From the NCBI GenBank assembly GCA_003455715.1, contig DMQJ01000050.1:1-5046 (forward strand): DNA of 5,046 bases. The letters run 5' to 3'. The notes beneath the pieces were generated by a model, which was not told the DNA's origin, searched no databases, and saw nothing but the letters and a program-made list of their open reading frames with translations. Origin of the DNA: Acidimicrobiaceae bacterium. Its GTDB lineage: Bacteria > Actinomycetota > Acidimicrobiia > Acidimicrobiales > Ilumatobacteraceae. The number at the start of each line of letters is the position of its first letter. Positions within the stretch are counted from its first letter, which is position 1. Positions 1 through 5,046 of the stretch are shown here, piece by piece. The position numbers and the translations under genes were made by a program.

Positions 1-698
1 CGCACGGGCAAGTCGCCGCAGCGATTGCCTGCTCGTCGGCATGGCTGCCCGGCCGCGAGCGCACCAAGACCAACAACATCCGCGCCATCCACGAGATGCG
101 GATGGCCATGCGCGAGATCGGTCGGCGCATGGTGGAGGCGGGGGCGTTCGACGAGATCGAAGACTTCGGCTTCGTCACCAAGGACGAAATGCCGCAACTG
201 TTCGCCAACCCGTCGGCATTTGCTGCAGTGGTGCGTGAGCGTCGGGCGGAGTACTCCCGGCTCGAGCAGCTCGAGCCCCCGTTCGTGTTCGTCTGGCGTA
301 CGGACGGCCCCGACACCTGGCCGCGGCGTGATGCGGTGTCGGCAGATCGGCTGGGTGCGGGCGAGGTCATCGCGGGGATGCCGGGGTGCCCCGGTGCAGC
401 GGAAGGCATCGCTCGCGTCGTGCTCGACTCCAACGACCCGTTCGCGCTGGAACCTGGCGACGTGCTCGTGGCACCCATCACCGACCCGTCGTGGACGCCG
501 TTGTTCGTGCCGGCCGCCGCCGTCGTGGTCGACGTGGGCGCGCCGCTCAGCCACGCCATCATCGTCAGTCGCGAGTTGGGTATCCCGTGCGTCATCAGCG
601 CAACCGGCGCCACCCGGCGCATCCCGCACGGGGCTCGGGTACGTGTCGACGGCAGCACCGGTGTGGTGACCATCCTCGAGGTGCCCGCTCCCGACTGA
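1..698 (+). CDS. PEP-utilising enzyme, C-terminal part with phosphohistidine (mobile) domain; 5' truncated
   Basis: The frame is open from position 3 with no start, so the gene begins upstream of the window; about 231 C-terminal residues are visible. The first ~75 are helical and charged (RERTKTNNIRAIHEMRMAMR, then EIGRRMVEAGAFDEIEDFGF), like the linker before the last domain of rifampicin phosphotransferase-type proteins. From about position 375 comes the PEP-utiliser mobile domain: glycine-rich entry GCPGAAEGIARVV, PGDVLVAPITDPSW, then GAPLSHAIIVSRELGIPCVI, where the His codon at 552-554 is the expected phospho-carrier. In this family that His takes phosphate from ATP (or PEP) and swivels to pass it to an acceptor. 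The protein ends right after this domain, so no PEP/pyruvate barrel follows, unlike PEP synthase or PPDK. The substrate cannot be told without the N-terminal part; a rifampicin phosphotransferase relative or a generic actinobacterial PEP-utilising protein are both possible. Domain call is firm, the specific function is not. Confidence 0.88.
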   Translation, partial: HGQVAAAIACSSAWLPGRERTKTNNIRAIHEMRMAMREIGRRMVEAGAFDEIEDFGFVTKDEMPQLFANPSAFAAVVRERRAEYSRLEQLEPPFVFVWRTDGPDTWPRRDAVSADRLGAGEVIAGMPGCPGAAEGIARVVLDSNDPFALEPGDVLVAPITDPSWTPLFVPAAAVVVDVGAPLSHAIIVSRELGIPCVISATGATRRIPHGARVRVDGSTGVVTILEVPAPD

Positions 699-712
699 CC
701 CACGGCGACGCG

Positions 713-729
713 TGCCTGGTCGGCAGGCA
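713..729. other. Inverted repeat TGCCTG-N5-CAGGCA between genes
   Basis: Perfect 6-bp inverted repeat with a 5-base loop (GTCGG), 15 bases after the stop of the PEP-utiliser gene and 20 bases before the next ATG. It could be a weak terminator for the upstream gene (no T tract follows) or an operator, since it lies where the -35 region of the candidate promoter at 736-741 would be. Arms this short can occur by chance in GC-rich DNA, so the role is open. Confidence 0.35.
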
Positions 730-735
730 TCGGGC

Positions 736-741
736 TAACCT
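736..741 (+). promoter_or_regulatory. Candidate -10 element (TAACCT) of a leaderless peptidase mRNA
   Basis: TAACCT fits the actinobacterial TANNNT -10 pattern and ends 7 bases before the ATG at 749, so transcription would start at or next to the start codon. No purine-rich ribosome binding site is visible in the 20 bases before that ATG, which agrees with leaderless translation, common in Actinobacteria. No convincing -35 hexamer is seen 16-18 bases upstream. Inference from position and motif only. Confidence 0.4.
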
Positions 742-748
742 GCCGCAC

Positions 749-808
749 ATGATTCGCAGGCGGGCGGCGCTGCTCGCGTCATTCTTGGTGGTTTCGGCGT
801 GTGCGGGC
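749..808 (+). other. Lipoprotein signal peptide and lipobox of the M16 peptidase
   Basis: Residues 1-20: a basic n-region (Arg3-Arg5), a hydrophobic stretch (AALLASFLVV) and the lipobox V-S-A-C with the lipidated Cys at residue 18 (codon 800-802), followed by a flexible Ala-Gly-Asp-Ser-Gly run. The arrangement fits signal peptidase II processing. The enzyme would be tethered to the outer face of the cytoplasmic membrane in a Gram-positive-type cell. Confidence 0.8.
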
Positions 809-3616
809 GACAGCGGGGTGCGGTCCACGCAGTACGTACCACTCCCCGAGTATCCGTGGGACAACGACACGCCAGCGGTGCTCGCACCCGACCCCGACAC
901 CCGCATCGTCACGCTCGACAACGGGCTGGTGGTGTACCTCCGGAACAACGCTCAGCCAGGCGACAGTGTGGAGTTGCGGCTGGCAGTCAACGCGGGCTCC
1001 GGGGTGGAAGATCCCGACCAGTCGGGCGTGGCGCACTTCCTCGAGCACATGTTGTTCAACGGCACCGAGGAGTTTCCAGGCAACGAACTCATCGCCACGC
1101 TCCGGTCGTTCGGTATGGAGTTCGGTGCCGACGTCAACGCGTACACCTCCTACGACGAGACGGTGTACGAGCTCAACGTGCCCCTCGACGAGCCCGATGC
1201 CTTGGGAGTGGGGCTCGATGTGCTCGCTCAGTGGCTCAGCGCCGCCACCATCGACCCTGACGAAGTAGAGGCCGAACGCGGTGTGATTCTCGACGAGTAC
1301 CGCATTCGCGACCAGACGTTGTCCGGCCGGCAGTTCGTCACCATCGCCGACATGCTGCTCGGCGGTGGCCCGTACGAAGGTCGTCAACCCATCGGAACGG
1401 CAGAGGCGATCGAGTCGATGACCGCCGAGCCGCTGCGACGCTTCTACGACGACTGGTACCGGCCCGACAACGCTGCCGTCATTGTTGTTGGCGACATCGA
1501 TGTCGACGACGCCGAGGAGATGATTCGCGAACGCTTCGACGACATCGAGCCGCGCTCCACCCGCAGCGATCGTCCAGATCTCAGCCTCAGCCCGTATGCC
1601 GAAGTCGACGTACGAGTCGACAACGATCTCGACGCCACGGCGGCGGTGTTCGAACTCAACTGGCCGGCGCCGTCCTCCGACAACGCCGCCGACGTCGAGG
1701 GCGCTGAGCGTGACGGGATGCGGCGCAGCCTTGCGCTGCAGGTCGCCTTCGACATCGTCGCCACGCGTCTCAGCGACGATGTGCGGCGTGGCGATGCTCC
1801 GTTCTTCGCCGCAGGCGACGGCAACCTCGGGTTCGTTCGCGGTCTGACGGCGCCTGGGGTGTACGTGGTGGGGTCGCCGGAGGATGCCACTGATGCGGCC
1901 GAGGCGCTGACCGACGAGTTCGAGCGGCTTCGCCGATTCGGTATCCATCCGAACGAGCTCGAGCGGGCGATCGCCCCACTGCGTGCTGCCGCCGATGCCG
2001 ATCTCGTGGGCCGCGAGACGCGCAGCGATCGAGAGTTCGCTGACGAGCTGGTGGCACATTTCCTCACCGGCGCGCCGATCGCCACCCCGCGCGACGAGCA
2101 CCGCGAAATCACCCGCATCCTCAATGTGCTCAGCGTCGACGAAGTGGAAGCGGTGCTCGCCGAGCATCTGGCGACAGCAGCACCCCATCTCTATGTCAGC
2201 CTGCCCGACGACAGCGATGCACCCACCGCGGCGTCGCTGTTGGCTCTGCTCGAGTCGGCCGCCGAGCGCACCCTGGAAGCCCGGCCGCCTGCGCCCGAAG
2301 CGCCTGAGGCCTTGATGGAGGCGCCCGAGGCGGTGGAGGAGGATTCGTCAGAGCTGCTTGTTCGCGACGTGCGCTCGTCGTTCGACGCCGACATCCTCGA
2401 GTTCCCCAATGGCGCTCAGGTGGTGATCAACCCCACGAACCTGGTGGATGGCGAGGTCACACTGGTCGCCTGGAGCCCCGGGGGCGTGTCGCAGATGGAC
2501 GAGGACGACGTGGTGGTCGCTCGGTACGCGACGGCGGTTGCTGAAATGAGTGGCATCGGCGACCTCGACGCGGTCGAAGCGGCGATGGTTCGCGAGTCGG
2601 CGCAGATGGAGCTCTTTCCCGTGATCACCCTGGAGGAGGAGTGGGTGACGGGTACGGCGAGCACCGACGACCTGGAGTTGGCACTGCAGCAACTGCACCT
2701 GTGGTTCGACGACCCGCAGTTCGATGAGGCGGCGTTGGAGGCACTCAAGGCCTCCGACCGGGCGCTGATCGAGTCGCCGGAGGCCGACCCCGAGTTGGCC
2801 TCCTATCTGGAGTTGCTCGACGCCCGGTACGGCGACAACCCGTGGTACGCGGTGCTGCCCACTCTGGAACAGCTCGACGACATCGACATCGACGACGTCG
2901 AGCGAGTGTTCACTGACCGCTTCGACAACCCACGAGACTGGGTGTTCGTCATCTCCGGCGACATCGATGAGGAGGTCGCGGCCGATCTCGCTCGCATGTA
3001 CCTCGGGTCGCTCCGTGGTAGCGGACGCGCCGAGTTCTACGACCCGATCGACGCTCCGACGCCCGATGGCGTGGTATCGCGCGAAGTGCGTGCAGGAGTC
3101 GGCAACACCGCCATGCTCACGCTGCAGTTCGAGACGCCGAGCGAGTTCGACGACCTCGAGGAGACCCGTGTTCGGCTCCTTGACAAGGTGCTCGACATTC
3201 GTCTCACCGACGTCATCCGTGAGGAACTCAGCGCCACATACTCGCCCCGCAGCATGATCGGGTTCGGGTCGTACGGCGAGTCGGTGATGGTGTCGGTGAT
3301 GGTGAGCGGCGACCCTGATGAGATGGACGCCATGGAGGACGCCATCCTGCGCGAGCTCGCCGACCTGGCCGAGAACGGCCCTACCGAGGAGGAGTTCGAC
3401 GCCGCAGTCGCTGCCGTCGAGCGAGAGTACGGAGCTGGCGACAACGAGACCGTCGCATGGGGGCTGGTGGGCATCGCTTTCCAGCCGGGCTACCAGCGCT
3501 TCTATCTCGGCCGCAGTGCGGCGCTCTACGACGTGTCGGCCGACGACCTTGCTGAGTTCGCAACCAGGGCCATGCCCCTCGACCACTACATCCGGATTCT
3601 GCAGTTGCCGCGCTGA
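749..3616 (+). CDS. M16 (insulinase/pitrilysin, PqqL-like) zinc metallopeptidase, predicted lipoprotein
   Basis: Predicted extracytoplasmic zinc endopeptidase of 955 residues, the usual size for single-chain M16 enzymes such as PqqL. The N-terminus MIRRRAALLASFLVVSAC is a lipoprotein signal; Cys18 of the VSAC lipobox is the only cysteine I find in the protein, which supports lipid anchoring outside the membrane. Residues ~50-200 form the catalytic domain: HFLEH at 96-100 (zinc ligands His96 and His100, catalytic Glu99), NAYTSYDETVY at 130-140, and ERGVILDEYR at 176-185 with Glu183 the likely third ligand. Residues ~220-415 are the first M16 C-type domain (PIGTAEAIESM, VVGDID). A Pro/Ala/Glu linker (~505-537) joins the second half, which has no HxxEH and is catalytically dead, as is normal, but keeps the substrate-side pair Arg824/Tyr831 in REELSATY. 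I chose ATG 749 over the longer open frame from 386 because it gives the signal peptide and avoids overlapping the upstream gene. Family call is firm; the substrate is unknown. Confidence 0.95.
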   Translation: MIRRRAALLASFLVVSACAGDSGVRSTQYVPLPEYPWDNDTPAVLAPDPDTRIVTLDNGLVVYLRNNAQPGDSVELRLAVNAGSGVEDPDQSGVAHFLEHMLFNGTEEFPGNELIATLRSFGMEFGADVNAYTSYDETVYELNVPLDEPDALGVGLDVLAQWLSAATIDPDEVEAERGVILDEYRIRDQTLSGRQFVTIADMLLGGGPYEGRQPIGTAEAIESMTAEPLRRFYDDWYRPDNAAVIVVGDIDVDDAEEMIRERFDDIEPRSTRSDRPDLSLSPYAEVDVRVDNDLDATAAVFELNWPAPSSDNAADVEGAERDGMRRSLALQVAFDIVATRLSDDVRRGDAPFFAAGDGNLGFVRGLTAPGVYVVGSPEDATDAAEALTDEFERLRRFGIHPNELERAIAPLRAAADADLVGRETRSDREFADELVAHFLTGAPIATPRDEHREITRILNVLSVDEVEAVLAEHLATAAPHLYVSLPDDSDAPTAASLLALLESAAERTLEARPPAPEAPEALMEAPEAVEEDSSELLVRDVRSSFDADILEFPNGAQVVINPTNLVDGEVTLVAWSPGGVSQMDEDDVVVARYATAVAEMSGIGDLDAVEAAMVRESAQMELFPVITLEEEWVTGTASTDDLELALQQLHLWFDDPQFDEAALEALKASDRALIESPEADPELASYLELLDARYGDNPWYAVLPTLEQLDDIDIDDVERVFTDRFDNPRDWVFVISGDIDEEVAADLARMYLGSLRGSGRAEFYDPIDAPTPDGVVSREVRAGVGNTAMLTLQFETPSEFDDLEETRVRLLDKVLDIRLTDVIREELSATYSPRSMIGFGSYGESVMVSVMVSGDPDEMDAMEDAILRELADLAENGPTEEEFDAAVAAVEREYGAGDNETVAWGLVGIAFQPGYQRFYLGRSAALYDVSADDLAEFATRAMPLDHYIRILQLPR
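2261..2359 (+). other. Pro/Ala/Glu-rich hinge between the two halves of the M16 peptidase
   Basis: Residues ~505-537 are low-complexity and acidic, with short echoes of an APEAPEA-type unit (PAPEAPEALMEAPEAVEED). It lies between the first and second M16 half-shells, where the family needs a flexible linker so that the clamshell can open and close around substrate. Seen in the sequence; the hinge role is by analogy with other single-chain M16 enzymes. Confidence 0.6.
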
Positions 3617-3622
3617 TGCGCA

Positions 3623-3672
3623 AGCGCCGTTGCCGTCAGGCGGTAGGCGGTAGGCGGTAGGCGGCAGGCGCT
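3623..3672. terminator. Possible bidirectional stem-loop between convergent genes
   Basis: AGCGCC (3623-3628) can pair with GGCGCT (3667-3672), and after a small internal bulge GCCGTC (3632-3637) with GGCGGC (3660-3665, one G-T pair), leaving a 22-base loop made of the heptamer array. A second, tight hairpin GGCGC-TAG-GCGCC at 3667-3679 overlaps it. Position between two convergent stop codons fits a terminator, but there is no T tract on either strand, so this would be a non-canonical one. Tentative. Confidence 0.35.
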
Positions 3673-3679
3673 AGGCGCC
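3638..3679. repeat. Heptanucleotide tandem array, six units (AGGCGGT-type)
   Basis: Six consecutive 7-base units: AGGCGGT three times (3638-3658), then AGGCGGC, AGGCGCT and AGGCGCC. The first three are identical; the last three differ only in the final two bases. The array fills most of the gap between the convergent genes and extends over the minus-strand stop codon (3671-3673) into the last two codons of that gene. It resembles the short tandem heptamers known from some other bacteria, and slippage is the likely origin of the copies. Confidence 0.85.
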
Positions 3680-5046
3680 GTGAGCGTGGTCGCAGAGTCG
3701 TTCCTCGCCCTCAGGTATCTGGCCGGCCCCGATGCCTTCCAGCGCGGCGAACGGGCCGCACCGGTGCGGGGTGATCCACACGTGGATCATCGGTGCCGGG
3801 GCGAACTTCACCAGAGGGGCAGGGCAACTTCCGTCGGGGCGGGTGATACCCGCCACCTGCGGTGCTTCGGGATCGGCGGTGAAGCAGAGGTCGTCGTGAA
3901 TGTGCCACTGCATGAGTGCACCGCCGATGTCGGGCACCTCGTCGAGCGACATCGTGTCGGGCAACATGTACATCGCGCTCACCAGCTTCTTCGATCCGTC
4001 GGGCTGGGGCTCGTACACGAGGCTCTCCGGGTAATCGGGGTCGAGCCAGACGTCGTCATTGATCCAGTCCCATTGAATGAAGTGCTCCGCGCCGGTGGCG
4101 GCGTCGCCGATGCTTCGGAACCCAGCTGCCTCGGCCACCCGATAGTCGGCCCACTTGGGGAGGCGCACCACGGTGATGGCCACCAGGTTCTCGGCAGCAG
4201 CCTGTTGCTCGGGGGTGACGCCAGGAATGCCACCGAGGTCGATGGGCTTGGTGGGGTCGTACGGCTTGGTCTCGACGGCTTCCTCACCATGGCCATGGCC
4301 GTGGTCGTGGCAGAGGTCGACTCGCTCCTCCTCGCTCACAGCGGCCTGTCCCATGCCCACGCCTTCGAGGGCTGCGAACGGGCCGCACTGGTGGGGAACG
4401 ATCCACACGTGCACCATCGGGTTCTCGCCACCGGTGTTCACGCCTCGAACACATGAACCCGTGTCGCGCGTGGTGCCCACCACGCGGCGCTCACCGTTGA
4501 CGATGTCCCAGCACAGGTCACCGTGGTTGTGCCAGGTCATCAGCGGCCCGGCGTACTCCGTGAGCGATGCATCGTCGGTGGGGCGAGCGCTGGCAATGAA
4601 CATGGCCCCCGCCAGGACGCGCTGCTCGCCCTGCACGGTGTACACCAACGACTCGGGGTAGTTGGGGTCCATGAACTTGTCGTCGTTGATGTAGGCGTAG
4701 TTCACGAAGTGCTCTGACCCCGTGCCCGCGTCGCCGATGCTGCGGAACCCGTCGGCCTCGGCCGCTGCCGTGTCGGACCACTGCGGCAGCACCTCAAGGG
4801 TGAGCGCCGTGAGTGCCTCGGCTCGCTCCTGCTGTTCGGCCGATACACCGTCGACCCCGGAGAAGTCGATGGGCTGCGTGGGGTCCCACGGGCGGGGCCA
4901 CGCTGGCACGGCATCGTCGGTTCCCGTCGTGTCGTGCGGGTGATCGTCGTCGTGTGGCACGGTGTCGCCGGTGGCGGTGGTGTCGTGGGGGTGGTCGTCG
5001 TCGTGGGTGTCGCCGTCGGCGCCGGCAGCGACGGAGTGGTCGTGGC
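3671..5046 (-). CDS. Uncharacterised protein with two tandem His/Cys domains and an Asp/His-rich N-terminal repeat; 5' truncated
   Basis: I do not recognise a named family. The minus-strand frame is open from the stop at 3671-3673 to the window edge, so the start lies outside; the GTG at 4958-4960 is inside a 17-residue repeat and is unlikely to be the start. Numbered from that GTG, residues 24-225 and 233-429 are two copies of one domain, offset by 209 residues; by eye 50 of the first 82 aligned residues match. Each copy has DPTxPID, GFRSIGDAxTG, EHF, NDD, YPESLVY, WHxHxDLC, GSC, HVWxxPHxCGPFAALEG and a C-terminal Cys followed by a short His-rich tail. All eight cysteines lie in equivalent pairs of positions. 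The Asp/His-rich leader and clustered His/Cys suggest metal binding, and a disulfide-bonded exported protein is an alternative; neither is shown. It converges on the peptidase gene with a 54-base gap. Confidence 0.85.
   Translation of the reverse strand, partial: HDHSVAAGADGDTHDDDHPHDTTATGDTVPHDDDHPHDTTGTDDAVPAWPRPWDPTQPIDFSGVDGVSAEQQERAEALTALTLEVLPQWSDTAAAEADGFRSIGDAGTGSEHFVNYAYINDDKFMDPNYPESLVYTVQGEQRVLAGAMFIASARPTDDASLTEYAGPLMTWHNHGDLCWDIVNGERRVVGTTRDTGSCVRGVNTGGENPMVHVWIVPHQCGPFAALEGVGMGQAAVSEEERVDLCHDHGHGHGEEAVETKPYDPTKPIDLGGIPGVTPEQQAAAENLVAITVVRLPKWADYRVAEAAGFRSIGDAATGAEHFIQWDWINDDVWLDPDYPESLVYEPQPDGSKKLVSAMYMLPDTMSLDEVPDIGGALMQWHIHDDLCFTADPEAPQVAGITRPDGSCPAPLVKFAPAPMIHVWITPHRCGPFAALEGIGAGQIPEGEERLCDHAHGA
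3674..4264 (-). other. His/Cys domain, copy 2 (C-terminal)
   Basis: Residues 233-429 of the partial protein. It begins KPYDPTKPIDLGG and ends with the tail LCDHAHGA. Candidate metal or disulfide residues are His353, His355 and Cys359 in WHIHDDLC, Cys379 in GSC, His393, His399 and Cys401 in the HVWITPHRCGPFAALEG block, and Cys423. Every one has a counterpart in copy 1, at an offset of 209 residues except the last, which is at 206. Confidence 0.8.
4286..4891 (-). other. His/Cys domain, copy 1 (N-terminal)
   Basis: Residues 24-225 of the partial protein. It begins PWDPTQPIDFSG. Key residues are His144, His146 and Cys150 in WHNHGDLC, Cys170 in GSC, His184, His190 and Cys192 in HVWIVPHQCGPFAALEG, and Cys217 starting CHDHGHGHG. 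This copy carries a longer His tail than copy 2, and that tail also forms the junction between the two domains. Confidence 0.8.
4904..5005 (-). repeat. 17-residue (51-bp) Asp/His-rich tandem repeat, two copies
   Basis: Read on the minus strand, HDDDHPHDTTATGDTVP (5005-4955) is followed directly by HDDDHPHDTTGTDDAVP (4954-4904); 14 of 17 residues match. Synonymous codon changes between the copies (for example GAC/GAT, CCC/CCG, ACC/ACG) suggest the repeat is not brand new. More Asp/His residues (HDHS) lie upstream at the window edge. Such stretches often chelate divalent metal or act as a flexible exported linker; the role here is inferred. Confidence 0.8.

Noticed and set aside
386..748. A 121-codon upstream extension of the M16 reading frame, giving a 1076-residue protein
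   Set aside because: It overlaps the well-supported PEP-utiliser gene in another frame, is Arg-rich with no recognisable domain, and would bury the lipoprotein signal that starts at 749.
779..2188. Long minus-strand open frame (469 residues) opposite the M16 gene
   Set aside because: Its composition is that of an antisense shadow of a GC-rich gene, it has no recognisable domain, and the + strand holds clear M16 motifs over the same bases.
2348..3586. Long minus-strand open frame (412 residues) opposite the second half of the M16 gene
   Set aside because: Same reasoning: it is rich in Val, His and Arg from reversed Asp, Val and Ser/Ala codons, shows no domain, and lies wholly inside a confident gene.
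3638..3679. CRISPR-like array
   Set aside because: The units are only 7 bases long, directly adjacent and without spacers, so this is a simple tandem repeat.
4286..4312. Zinc-finger reading of the CHDHGHGHG cluster
   Set aside because: There is only one Cys and no finger spacing; a flexible His-rich tail is the simpler reading.
3680..4456. Plus-strand open frame (258 residues) opposite the duplicated-domain gene
   Set aside because: The minus strand shows an internally duplicated, motif-conserved protein over these bases; the plus-strand product shows no motif and looks like a shadow.
4958..4960. GTG as the start of the minus-strand gene
   Set aside because: The frame is open upstream to the window edge, the GTG encodes the Val of a VP pair found again at the end of the next repeat copy, and the codons before it belong to the same 17-residue repeat.

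Overview
The window is high-GC DNA with strong G/C third-position bias and an Asp/Glu-rich, Lys-poor predicted proteome. Together with a candidate leaderless start and a lipoprotein signal, this suggests an actinobacterium, possibly of the Acidimicrobiia type and perhaps marine or salt-tolerant. That placement is inference from composition and gene style only; there is no rRNA or marker gene here.

Layout. (1) Positions 1-698, + strand: the 3' end of a gene for a PEP-utilising enzyme. It has a helical linker followed by the swivelling phosphohistidine ('mobile') domain at the very C-terminus, the domain order of rifampicin-phosphotransferase-like proteins. (2) Positions 699-748: a 50-base gap with a 6-bp inverted repeat (TGCCTG/CAGGCA) and a -10-like TAACCT just before the next ATG. 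(3) Positions 749-3616, + strand: a complete 955-residue M16 (insulinase/pitrilysin, PqqL-like) zinc metallopeptidase with a lipoprotein signal peptide, an active N-terminal half (HFLEH) and a degenerate C-terminal half. (4) Positions 3617-3670: a short convergent gap that holds most of a heptanucleotide tandem array (AGGCGGT-type, six units), which runs through the stop codon of the next gene. (5) Positions 3671-5046, - strand: the 3' part of a gene for a protein I cannot name. It has two tandem copies of a ~200-residue His/Cys-containing domain (WHxHxDLC and HVWxxPHxCGPFAALEG), preceded by an Asp/His-rich region with a 17-residue tandem repeat. Its reading frame stays open to the window edge, so the true start lies outside.

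Nothing shows that the three genes act in one pathway. Genes 1 and 2 are co-directional but have a promoter-like and hairpin sequence between them, and gene 3 is convergent. No mobile element, CRISPR array, tRNA or rRNA was seen. The most interesting item is the duplicated His/Cys domain protein, which looks like an extracytoplasmic metal-binding or disulfide-stabilised protein of uncharacterised family; this is a hypothesis. The window shows no obvious new multi-gene system.
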